In this document: positions 1 to 12,000 of the stretch, piece by piece
How positions within the stretch are numbered: the stretch's first letter is position 1
Layout: each line of letters starts with the position of its first letter
From: Rhineura floridana
Taxonomy: Eukaryota; Chordata; Lepidosauria; Squamata; Rhineuridae
Assembly (NCBI RefSeq): GCF_030035675.1
Contig: NC_084482.1
Span: 76,173,120 to 76,237,119, forward strand
Length of the DNA stretch: 64,000 nt
Direction of reading: 5' to 3'
The notes under the pieces: model-generated
Databases searched by the model: none
Told to the model about the DNA's origin: nothing
What the model saw: only the letters and a program-made list of their open reading frames with translations
Program-made: the position numbers and the translations under genes

Positions 1-377
1 CCTTTGCCCAGGTGAACGCAAGGGTTTATGTAGAAAAACTGGTATAAAGAAAATATCTGTGCCTAAATAAAATATGTTCCAGTTAGCAATGCTGCTGCCA
101 CTAAGACAGCTGCTGCTTGCTTGCGTGCTTGGGAGTTTTCCTACTGAGATGTGGAATAGCCCTGCTGCTGGTGAAGGGAAAAGGCACTACTTTTTTTCAT
201 AAATACGCTTGAGCCCCAATTTTAGTAAAGCATGATGATGTTAGTAAAACACGGTGAATAATATATTAATCCAGCCCTTCATACTATCTGTCAATTGAAA
301 TGTTTAATGCTAGTGTTTGTATTGCTGAAGACTTAGGATATGTCTGCACTGCAGGCATACACCATTCAAATTTTGTA

Positions 378-740
378 CGTCGCCCAGAGTGACTGGTTAG
401 CCAGCCAGATGGGCGACTAAGAAATCCAATTAAAAATAAATAAATAAATAAATCTTTAAAACGTCTTTTTAAAAAACCCTAAAAATAATTCCAACACAGA
501 TGCAGACTGGGATAAGGTCTCTATTTAAAAGGCTTGTTGAAAGAGGAAGGTCTTCAATAGGTGCCGAAAAGATAACGGTGACGATACCTGTGTAATATTT
601 AAGGGGAAGGAATTCCAAAGGTTAGGTGTCACAACACTAAAGGCCAGACTCCTATTTGTGTGGAAAGTATCACCTGATGAGATGGCATCTGAAGAGTGTG
701 ATGATAGACTGGGTATATACAGGGTATGGATATGGATGTT
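378..740 (-). mobile_element. Two L2-type LINE 3'-end fragments, tail to tail
   Basis: 378-453 is the + strand 3' terminus of a LINE (hairpin-like CGCCCAGAGTG...GGGCGAC followed by an AAAT-type tail). 493-740 is a - strand 3' coding/UTR fragment closely matching the L2-type copy at 10500-10740 (shared CAGACTGGGATA, AAGGCTTG(C/T)TGAAAGAG, GGGAATTCCA). Both are truncated. Confidence 0.65.
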
Positions 741-1137
741 AGAGATAACCTTTTATTGTGTATTCATCATGACTTGTGTTCATGATGGCATTGGATGGTT
801 AATTGCAATCCTGCTTTCAATAGTGTTTGCACCTCCAAAAGTTGCAGGGTGGACATAATGCTTCATTTCCAAGCAGTTCATGTCCCATAACTTTCTGCTA
901 AAATCCCATAACTTTTTATAGTTCAGATGTTTCAGTTAATTTTGTTCCACTTTTGTAGCACTGTAGCAGAAGAGTGCCCCTCCAGGTGGCAATAATGTGG
1001 TAAAGTATCACAGGACAATTAACGAAGTGGAAATGTGTGGATGGTCCTGTTTAAATCCATCACTAATGCACTATTATTGTGTCTAACATGTTGCAGAATG
1101 CACCCAGAAAAAAGATCCCAGTCTGGAGGAGCCCTTC

Positions 1138-1335
1138 GTCTTTAAAAAAATGTAAATGTACTGCCTTCAAGTCGATTCCGACTTACGGTGACCCTGTGAA
1201 TAGGGTTTTCATGAGGCTGAGAGGCAGTGACTGGCCCAAGGTCACCCAGTGCGCTTCATGGCTGTGTGGAGATTTGAACCCTGGTTTCCCAGGCCGTAGT
1301 CCAACACCTTAATCACTACACCACACTGACTCTCT
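1138..1335 (-). mobile_element. Sauria-type SINE (tRNA head, Bov-B-like 3' end)
   Basis: On the - strand it starts with a tRNA-like head having an A box (TAGTGATTAAGG) and a B-box-like GGTTCAAATC, then a central part (CACTGGGTGACCTTGGGCC), and ends with TAAGTCGGAATCGACTTGAAG, which resembles the Bov-B 3' end. This architecture is that of squamate Sauria SINEs, which are mobilised by Bov-B. The copy looks full length. Confidence 0.8.
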
Positions 1336-2018
1336 CCTTAGTCTTGAAGATGCTAAAAAACGTTTGTTTTTGTTACAATAGATTAACATGGCTATCCTCT
1401 GGAAGTTCTTTCTCACACAGTTTACTAAAACTAATTGCTTTCAAAAGAAAAACTCAGTAAATACATTCTAGGCCACCATCCCCTCATAGGTCATTAGCTC
1501 CCATGAAGGCAGACTGACTATTTAGAAGATAGAGGCTTTCCCTTCTAATGAATGATGGCTGAAAAAGAGACAATTGCAAAACAGTGCCCAAATGAAAGAT
1601 GTGCAGTTAGAAAACACAGTGTGAAATGTGGAAATGCATTGCAAAATTGCAACAGTGGTGCTCTGTTTTTCGGAGACCTTGCATAAACAGCCCCTGTAAT
1701 AGCATATACGGTTTGTGCAGAAAGACTTACCTCAAGGACCTTCATTCTGCTTTTCCTTGTAGATCAGTCCTTCCCCAAACTATGATCACAAGACTACAAA
1801 TGGGCCCCAGAAGCATCTTTGGAGTATTTCATCAGCTGAGGGTCTACTTTGACTTGAGGACTCACTGGACACCAATTCTAATCCCCCTATGGAGGGACTT
1901 CCGAGAGACAAATTAGTCATGATGTGAGTGATCCATGAATAGGATCTCCCACAGCTTAATAAGGTGTTAATAGCAGCAGCAAATGGAAGGGGACTGGTGC
2001 AGACTGCAACCACAGCAA

Positions 2019-2065
2019 TAGGTGTGTGTGAGTGTGTGAGTGAGAGAGAGAGAGAGAGAGAGAGT
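2019..2065. repeat. (GT/GA)n microsatellite
   Basis: GTGTGTGAGT units pass into a pure GA run at about 2040-2062. Confidence 0.9.
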
Positions 2066-2816
2066 GTAGAATTAACCCTTTCTTTCAGCATTGTTTTCCT
2101 GATTAAAATCAGCCCATTGAAACTCTGACTTGCTACACAGTGCAAAACCTTAATTACTGCTTTTTTGCCCCATGGGGCAAACACCTTTGGGAGCACAGTT
2201 TAATTGGAAAAATGGCATACGGGTTTTAAAACCCCTCCCCCAGTGCTGTGGTCCAGATCTAAATTCCTCCCACCCTCGGCTCCAGAGCTGCTATTTGCCC
2301 TGCGGGATAAAACACGTATATTATGTTTTGCCCAGTGATAGCTGGCAGCTACCACTACAGATAGCGGCTTCAAGAGGCCAGTTTTCATGAGGAAAATTGT
2401 ATTATGAGGTTTTAAGCCATTACCACAATGCCAGTGCTATAGTCAAGAGCTCAAGAGCTCAATTTCCCCCTCTGCCTCCCTCCCTCCCATGGCTGCCGTT
2501 AACACTTCAATCAATTGTAGAAGATCTTATTCATGGATCTCTCACATCAGGGTAGTTTGGCCCTGTATTGCCACTTGTGCTTTTGAGAAGGCAGACTAGA
2601 AAAGCAATATACTTTGGTATTTGAGTCCTGGAGACATGTTTCTTCAGGTTGACAACACCAGCCATATAAAATATTGCATGCAGGATTTCCTTGAGGTTGC
2701 TGTTCCTCCCTCATTATGAAGGATGGAGAGTGTTAACAGGCTACATTAATGCATACACAAACTAATTCTAACATAAGCATTAAATCCTGAACTGCCATCT
2801 TTCTTCTCACTGACAG

Positions 2817-3064
2817 GGCTGGGCACAGATCTCAGTATGACCATGCAGTCGGGTGACCTACCTCCCAAAGAAAGAGACCAAGAGCGAGGCAGGCCAAAGG
2901 ACCGGAAACACCACCACCACCACCACCATCACCACCACCACCACACATCTTCTGACAAAGAGCGGTACTCACAAGAAAGGCACGAATATAGCCGGCCTCG
3001 CTCCAGAGATCGACGTTGGTCGCGCTCACCCAGTGAGGGCCGAGACCACATGCCTCACAGGCAG
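2817..3064 (+). CDS. CACNA1A: CACNA1A penultimate coding exon (His-tract exon)
   Basis: The acceptor TGACAG precedes 2817 and the donor GTGGGT starts at 3065. The exon carries twelve consecutive His codons (CAC/CAT, about 2909-2944), an Arg/Ser-rich stretch and ends ...CAC AGG CAG. The His tract sits at the same place as the one in mammalian Cav2.1. Two other frames are open across it because of the CAC repeat; they are shadows. Confidence 0.95.
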
Positions 3065-6000
3065 GTGGGTGTGGCTTTGCATTCCATGCTGCGCCTCTAG
3101 GGGTTGATCTAGATGCCTCTAATACTAAGAAAGTCTCAACTCCTAGGGAATCAAGCTCCAATTACCCACCCAGTCATCAGATTCTGGATCTGATGGAACT
3201 TGATGACCCTGCTGGCCCAAGCAGGACTTGTAGGTTCTATAAATATGATAGCTGCACATGTATGGCATCCCATGTACTACTAAGGGGCAATTCACATTAC
3301 CAACATGGTGCAGTTAAACTGTCGGATGAGCACACCTGCACTGATGTGGCTGCACCATCATAAGCACAGCTCTGAATTTAACTCAGTTAAGAACATAGGA
3401 TTTGCCTTGCAGGATCAGGCCAAGCTCCGTCTAGCTCAGCATTTTGTCCAGTAGCAGCCAGCCAGATGTTTCTGAAAGTCCACATACAGAGTATGAAGAT
3501 GATAGACACCCTCTGTGATCTTTCTCCAGCTTCTGGTACTCAAAAACTTCCTCTGAACTTGAAGATTCCATTTAGCGATCATAGCTATTGACAGACCCAA
3601 TCTGCCATGGACTTGTCTAATCTTTGTCTTTCTTCACTCATTATTTTGTAAACTTTGACTATCTTCACCATAGTAAACTAAAAACGCCCAAACACTCATT
3701 CGCTTTTTATCATAGGGAATGTGCTGCCACACTTTAGCTGCCATTCTGTACACATTTTCCATCTCTGATCATCTTTTTTGACATGGCGAGGTCATAACTC
3801 TTCATGGTATTCTAAACAGAACCACACCATAGATTTAGATAATGGCATTACAGTACAAGTTTTATTTTTATTCTGTTCCTAGTTATTCCTGACGTTGAGG
3901 TTGGCCTTCACCCCAACATGGGACCTTGATGTTTTTATTGAGTTTTCCACTATAGCTCCAAAATACCTTTCCATAGTAGTCATACTCAGTTTAAACTCCG
4001 TGAGCATTATATCTGCAGTCAGGATTTTGCCCTCCAGGATGCGTAACTGTGGCCTCACGCACAATGAATTTAATAAGCATTATGTTGCCTATTCACCCAC
4101 TTGGGAGAGATCTTTTCTGAACTCTTCACCATCTGGGTTTTGCCATCCAAACTACTTTGGTGTTACTTGCGCGTTTGGCTACCTCACTATTCATCCCTAA
4201 TGCCAGACTATCTATCTATCTATCTATCTATAAATAATAAGTTAGACAACACTGGTCACAACGTAGATTTTTGAATTACATTTCTCCATTGTGAAACTTG
4301 TCCATTTATTTCTATTACTCCTGACTTCTTTTTAAAAAAACAGTTCTGATCCATGATATCTGCCCATTTATCCCATGACTGCTATGCTTTCACTGCAGTC
4401 CTTGATGAGGAACTTTTAGCAAAATCTTTTTGCTAAATCCTAATATAATGTTTCCCAGATTGGTGAGGCCAACACTTCCCTTTGTGGTAGTCATGCTGAT
4501 TCTCCCTCAGCAAGACTTTTTTAAAACATACCAGAGGGATTTTGTTTTGTTTTCCCATTGCTAAGAGGGTGGGTGCTGCTCAGCTGCAATAACTGACATG
4601 CAGCAAATGGAATGCAGACATAATCTTTTCCCCCCTAAAAGTTTGTCCAAGCATGTTAAGTCATTGCTGAACCTTTCAAAATCGTTTTTGTTTAATTTCT
4701 TTTAGAGTTTTGTGTACCCTCCTTCTGTGCACCTACTGTGATTTTTTTAAAAGTGGTAAAGTGTGTTAGGCTCCCATACCTCAAAAAGGTATGTGAGGAT
4801 GGCATACCACATTAATGTCACATCTGGAAGCATCTTGCAATTGCTATAATGAATTGGTGGTGCTGAGGTGGTGTTGAGAGATTGAAAGAAAGGCCAATGA
4901 CTGATGGACACATTCCATACCAGGTGCTCCACAAGAGAGTCACAAGGCATATCTGTATTACACATTTACATTACGCTTATACTAGTTGAACTGCCATGGC
5001 ATTCCCTCTCTCCCCAATAATCCCAGAAATTATACTTTGTTGAGGGTGCTAAGATTTCTCCTAGATTCTTAGTTTCCTTGCAATTCCCAGAGTACACTGG
5101 AGAGAGGAAATGACAATTAAACCAGTTGCAAGTCTGTGTGTAGATATGCTGGTATAAACAGTAGCTTCCATTGCTAAGATCCAGAAAGACAAAAAGATGG
5201 GTGTGGATGATGATCCCTTCTGGAGCAACAGTATGACTGCATACAAGGGCTAATTTCCAGTAAATGATGCAGAGGAAACTCCCTATCATATTTTGCTTCA
5301 AGTGATTCCCTCCTTTTTCCCCACTTCAGCAATTGTTTCATCCAAAGATGTCCTCACCTGATATCTGCCCACCCTTCTTAGACGCACAAAGCAGACAGTT
5401 CACACAAAGTCTGTTTTCTGCTCTTGACCCTCCAGCTGACTTCATTCAATTTTTTTTAACGTGTTTGTATGTGTGCCCAGAAACAGACCAGAATTGCGAG
5501 GTCTGTGAATCCCATTTACAATATCCCCAAGATATCACAACAGGAAACCACACATATAGAGAACCTGTTGGTTGGAAAAGGCTGCTTCGGTTATGTTCCT
5601 TCCTATATACATATTGAGAATGGCAGATTTCATAGTACTCATACTGAAAACATGGGTGGGAAATTATGTCACTGTCAGTACAATGAGAGCACAGTCTCAA
5701 CAAAATATTACAGTGGAATAGTATCAAAGCATATTGGCTCAGTTCACACCTAATGTGACACAAACGGATTAGTCAAGGAAAAAGCACATGGACCAGTTTG
5801 CTAGGCCTGGTTTTTACAGGACTCAGTCTGGAGTCACTCCACTGCAATGCTTCTATGCGTAGAGTCATTACTTTGGAAGTAGACCAATGCCAAGACTGCA
5901 AATCTAGTGATGCAGTTGGCTCCGCAGCCCCCGGTGCTATATTAATGCAAGATGTTACCCCATCCCCATTCCAAATATTGTAACTTGGACAGGGCCAGGA

Positions 6001-9000
6001 AAACCAAGGCTATCAAGCTCACAACTGCCTTGTTTATATTCATACTGGGGTAGGAGAGCCAAAGAAAAAATAATGCCTACCATTTGAATTAAACCTTAGT
6101 GCCCTGGTGGAAAACTGAGCAACATCAGGATAGAGCCCCCGCAATAGGTGCTGTGTCATGCTGTAACTGAAGTGAGCTGCATCACAATTTCATTGGGTGA
6201 ATGAGACTGCAATTACTCTATGACGCTTTATACCATTGTTTCCCGTTTATTCCCTCACCATCCAGTATCACACACAAAGTCTTTTTGTTGTTGTTCCTAT
6301 TTGTTTCTTTTGGACAATTTGGATGCTTTACTCGGGGTCTCCTGGCCAATCTGCCTTTATTTACATGCTTATTTCTGTATCCGTTGTGCTTGGGTCTGCT
6401 GTCTCAGCGAAGGGCGTGTGCAGGTAAGATGGTTGGCGAGCAGAGAACAAACAATCAAGCCAATCCAGCAGATGGCCCTGCCTAGCTCGCTGGCCTGTTT
6501 CTCCAGTGTCTGTGGTGTGACCCCTTTTGTTGTTACGCTGGTGGCACTGAACTGTCTGGGGTTTGTGAATCTGGAACGTTTGGAATGAAGCTACACCCAA
6601 AGAGACAGGCACACATAAGCTGTGCGTGTCACATCCAAGCAAAGCAAAAAAAACCAGAAATACATGCAGACACAACTGTATGCATGCATGTGATGCCTAC
6701 ATATAGGACATGGGGTATATGGCAGGCATGGGGACCATGTGGCCTTCCAGATGTTAGACTCTCAACTCCCATCATCCCTAACCATTGACCATGCTAGTTG
6801 TTGCTAATGGGAGTTTTAGTTTAACAATATCTGGAAGGCCACAGGTTTCTCGCCCCTGGGTATATGGGAAAAGGGATGTCGAAGGGTGAGACAAGACTAA
6901 AGTACTGATACATTTTCTCCAGTGGGGCAAACAGCAATTTTAGGAGGTAATTAGATTGGAAAGGGGAAGAGTTGAATGGGCCCAAGCCAACACTCCGTAC
7001 CACCTATAGCTGTTTTTTTAATTTTTAAAAGAAGCATCAGGAGAAGCAATCACAGATCTCCTAAGCCTAGTCCAGTTTGGCCCTAAAATTCTGCCCCTAG
7101 GAAAATTCAAACTATGCAGTATTATGTTATGTAAATTAGACAATAAAATTTGCTTGATTTTCTGCAATGTATTCTGACTGCCAGTTGTGGTTGTTTTGCA
7201 AACTTTAGTAAGCTAAAAGGAGATGTGTTGGAGGACACTAGGTATGTTATGGCAATGTAGAGAAAGGAGTATGGAAACTGAAATGGGATACCAATCTATA
7301 GCTGGTATGGAGATATATAACTACTGGGACCCCTTGAATTGTCAACTTTCTGCAGGCGTTGCCCCTGTATTTTGTAATTCTCCCTTCAACTCTAAAGAGA
7401 TTCTTCTTTCACATCCCAAAAATAAGAAGTTGAGAATCATAGGAAAATAGCAAAGCAGCTATTAAGCAACGTATCTGGGACACTGACCTTCAAGAACATG
7501 TAGGCTTGGCCACAGCTTATCCAGATTTCAGGGACAACTTGGCAACATTTGCACCGGCAAATTACTTAATTAATTTATCAGTCCCAAAATATAGGAAGGC
7601 TTTTACATTAGCCAAGCTTAATGTCCTGCCTTCTGCCAGCGGCATCACTAGCGGAAGTGCGGGGGGGTGCGGACCTCCGGTGCATGCCCTCCCAGGGGCA
7701 TGGACGAGGTGGCTGGGCGTGCACTCAAGGCCAGCCACCCCGTCCATGCTTCTGGGAGGGCACGCGCCAGAGGGGCACCCAGCCGGAGAAGGCCTGGGAA
7801 TGCCGGCGCACCTCCCTTGCCCCGCCGACGCTGCTCCCGGTCTCGCCCACCCGCCCACCTCCGAGGAGTTGGAGCAGCCTTGCCGGGCAACGGCGCGGGG
7901 CGGCTCTGGGTGTCACACTCCTCATGGTGACACCCGGGTGCGGGCCACACCCTCCGCACCCCGGTAGTGACGCCCCTGCCTTCTGCCCTCCTTGAAGGCT
8001 GATTTAAGAGCGTGCCCTTCTGGGAGCATCTGTGCCCTTGTGGGTCAGGGGAGGTGGAAACAATTTGTCACATGTTGTTTTATTTTTCCTTTTACTTTGA
8101 TTTTAGAGTTATTTTTATTACTCCAATTTTAATTAAAATCCCAGGTAGATCAGATTTATTTTACTTTTGTTGTCTGACCAGAACCCCCAAGTCACAATAA
8201 AAGTAGCCAGCTTTTTTGCAGCAGCTATTGATTGTCAAAAAATAACGATTAAACAATTCTCCTTTTAATTTTAATATGTTATTGTTTTAATATGCAGTAA
8301 GAGGGTATCTCAAGTGATTCTGCTTAATGCTTCTTTTAAGTATTGTTGTGCATTTGCATTTTTGTATATGTTCAGTTCGGTCTATGACCGTAAATAAAAA
8401 TCAATCCATCAGTCATAGGATTCTTACAGAATACATATGCTTGGTTCTAGAGATCTGGGTTCTGTAGTATGCAGCTGTGGTCTTTGCAGATGGTGGCATT
8501 CAGCTACCCATAGACACATAACAAAATTGAATACAGAGACATAAGATATATACATGCACAAAAACAGAGAGATATTGAGTCTTATCATAAATACATAAAA
8601 ATGTAAGCTGTCACTCTAGCACTCTTGTGCCTGTGTGCAGCCAGCTCTGACTGAAAGCTCTCTTTCTCTGCCCGCACACACCGCCTATGACAGGAGGGAA
8701 GAGCTCAGGTGGGCATGTGTGTGAGTCTGTGAGAGAGGAATGAGGGAGGGAGCCAAGGTGGCCTGAGGAGAGCTTATCTGCCTCTTTGCTTGGGCAGGCA
8801 GGGGGGGCAGAGTGCCTGAGCCTCTTCCCTCCCTTGCCCAGGACTGCAGAGCTTGTGGCTGGTGTCACCTGCCTCCGGGGGGGGGGGGGCTTTTCCAAAT
8901 CAAATCATAGCAGCAGCCACAGCAACACCTCCTTGGGAAGTGCCCATCCCACCTCTCTTTTTCACTTCCTCCCCCCCCCCGTCCTTTCCCAGTGGGTCCT

Positions 9001-12000
9001 ATGTCAGTTCAAAGGGTGGAATGGAACAGGATCGGAGGCAGGAGGGGTTTAGGAAAGAAGTAGAAGTGGACCAGGATGCAAAACCAGTCCTGGCTGTGCA
9101 GAAAGGAGGAATGAGAGGGTTAAATGCCAGAAGTCCTGATTGGCTCCAAGCCAAGCCTCTGCACGTTTACTCAGAAGTTAAGAGCCATGGAGTTCAGTGG
9201 GGGCTTACTCCCATGTAAGTGACCCCATGATGGCAGCCTGCAATCCCAATCTCCCACTTTCAAGGGGGTAAGCCCCATTGAACTCAGTGGCTCTTCTGAG
9301 TAAATGGCCTTGCAGGCTGCCATTCTGTACACACTTAGATGAGAGTAAGTGCCTGTTGAACCAAGGAGTTGCCTTCTGAGTAAATGTGCACAGGATTGCC
9401 TGCAAGGAAGGGAGGGCCCCAGCACTCCAGTCCCTAGGCTACACTTCAAGCCAATCCAGGGTTAAAGGAACTGAATTTGGGAAGAAAAAGGAGGGGATGT
9501 GCTCCAAAGTAAATACAATTCCTCCTCAACCATTCCTGCCCGGCTTCTCCCCCCCCCCATGAAAATGCACCTCTAAGCCTGCTTCTTTTCTGGAGTCTGG
9601 TGAGACCCCCATAGGGCCTTTGGAGAGAGTGTGTATGGGATGTCTGATCCAGGCTGAAAGAGAGGGTGCAAGGGAAAGTGAGGGGAGAGGACCACACTCA
9701 GGCCCCAGAAATTGAATGGAGGGGGATCATCAGAAGATTGGGAGGGTGGAACCTTGCCCTCCCACCCATTTTGCCCCCTAAGGAGGTGCCCTGTGCAGCT
9801 GATCTCCTACCCCCGAAGTCCAGTTCAGGGAGCTTCTCTCATTCCCCAACTCTCTGCAAAGTGGGAGGGGCCCTTCAATTTGGGCCCTTCAAAGTAAGTC
9901 TGCAGCACTGATGGAGAGAAAGGAGTAATCACTTCTAGCAATCCTTGGCTGACCCTCTCATCCTGCAACCCTATTGAAAGGGGGAGCAGAAAAAAAGAAA
10001 GGAAAAACAGACCCCGAAGGAACAGAGCTAGGGAATTGGGGAGGGCAAAGACTGCAGGCTCCTCTGAAGCAGAGGTCAGTCACTGCTGGAAACAGGATGC
10101 TCTCCTATGCAAGACCACAGTAAAACAAAGCACGGTTTCTTTGCAGCATCTCAGATCAGGTATACTGCCTCTGCATATTTTATTTATTTATTTATTTATT
10201 ATTTCATTTTATCCTGCCCTTCCTCCCAGCAGGAGCCCAGGGCGGCAAACAAAGTGCTAAAAACACTAAAACATCATAAAAACCAGAGCTTAGAAAAGTT
10301 ACTTTTTTTGAACTACAACTCCCATCAGCCCAATCCAGTGGCCATGCTGGCTGGGGCTGATGGGAGTTGTAGTTCAAAAAAGTAACTTTTCCAAGCTCTG
10401 ATAAAAACAGATCTTAAAATACATTAAAACAAAACAACATTAAAAACATTTTTTTAAAAACAGCTTTAAAAAAGGGTTAAAAATGTTATAAAAACATATT
10501 AAGCAATTCTAACACAGACGCAGACTGGGATAGGTCTCAACCTAAAAGGCTTGCTGAAAGAGAAAAGTCTTCAAAAGGCGCCAAAAAGATAGCAGAGATG
10601 GTGCCTGCCTAATATTCAAAGGGAGGGAATTCCACAGTGTAGGTGCCGCCACACTAAAGGTCCGTTTCCTATATTGTGCAGAACGAACCTCCTGATAAGA
10701 TGGTATTTGCAGGAGGCCCTCACCCGCAGAGTGCAGTGATTGACTGGGTATATAAGGGGTAAGACGGTCTTTCAGGTATCCTGGTCCTGAGCTGCATAGG
10801 GCGTTGTACACCAAAACTAGAACCTTCAACTTGGCCCGGTAGCAAATGGGCAGCCAGTGCAATTCTTTCAGCAGCAGGGTGGCATGTTGGCGATACCCTG
10901 CCCCAGTGAGCAGTCTCGCCGCTGCATTTTGCACCAGCTGCAACTTCTGGACCAACTTCAAGGGCAGCCCCACATAGAGCACATTACAGTAATCCAGTCT
11001 GGAGGTTACCAGTGCGTGGACAACAGTGGTCAGGCTATCCCCATCCAGAAACGGACGCAGCTGTCTCACCAGCCAAAGCTGGTAAAAAGCACTCCTAGCC
11101 ACTGAGGTCACCTGGGCCTCTAGAGACAAAGATGGATCCAGGAGCACCCCCAGGCTACAGACCTGCTCTTTCAGTGGGAGTACGACCCCATCTAAAGCAA
11201 GCAACTAACCAATTATCCGAACTCAGGAACCACCAACCTGTCACAGCGCCTCCGTCTTGCTAGGATTCAGACTCAGTTTATTGGACCTCATCCAGCCCAC
11301 CACCAAGTCCAGGTAGCGGTCCAGGGCTTGCATGGCCTCTCCCGATTCAGACGTTACAGAGAAATAGAGCTGGGTATCATCAGTATACTGCGAGGTTCCA
11401 ATTCCCATAGCTAAGAGCTGCCTTGCTGGAGGCAGTATATGTGATCTCATGCTGCAAATAAATCTTTAGTCATAGAACAATAGAGTTGGAAGGGGCCTGT
11501 AAGGCCATCGAGTCCAGCCTCTGCTGAATGCATGAATTCAACTTAAAGCATACCCGACAGGTGGCTGTCCAGCTGCCTCTTGAATATCTCCAATGTTGGA
11601 CAGCCCACCACCTTTTTAAGTAACTGGTTTTATTGTTGTACTGCTCTAACATCTAGGATTTTTTTCCTGTTCCGTTGAAATCTGGCTTCCTGTAACTTGA
11701 GTCCATTATTCTGTGTCCTGCACTCTGGGACAATCGAGAAGAGATCCTGGCCCTCCTCTTTGTGACAACCTTTCAAGTACTTGCAGAATGCTATCATATC
11801 TCCCATCAGTCTTCTCAAGGCTAAACATACCCAGTTCTTTCACTCTCTCCTCATAGGGCTTTGTTTCCAATCTCCTGGTTATCCTTGTTGCCCTCCTCTT
11901 AACCGGTTCATTTCTCTACATCCTTCTTAAAGTGTGGTGTCCAGAACTGGATGCAGTACTCAAGATGAGGCCTAACCAGTGCCAAATAGAGGGGAACTAG

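Larger units (their letters stand above)
1..2816. other. CACNA1A intron (upstream), repeat remnants
   Basis: Non-coding. It ends with the acceptor of the His-tract exon. It holds two L2-type LINE ends (378-453 and 493-740), a Sauria-type SINE (1138-1335) and a microsatellite at 2019-2065. The remainder shows no coding exon; the short open frames have no family resemblance. Confidence 0.6.

Noticed and set aside
2853-3107. Second + frame rich in Thr over the His-tract exon
   Set aside because: It is the shifted reading of the CAC repeat; the in-frame product matches Cav2.1.
7506-7995. Overlapping open frames on both strands over 7.5-8.0 kb, up to 153 codons
   Set aside because: They arise from the very GC-rich MITE at 7637-7978, are open in several frames at once and resemble no protein family.
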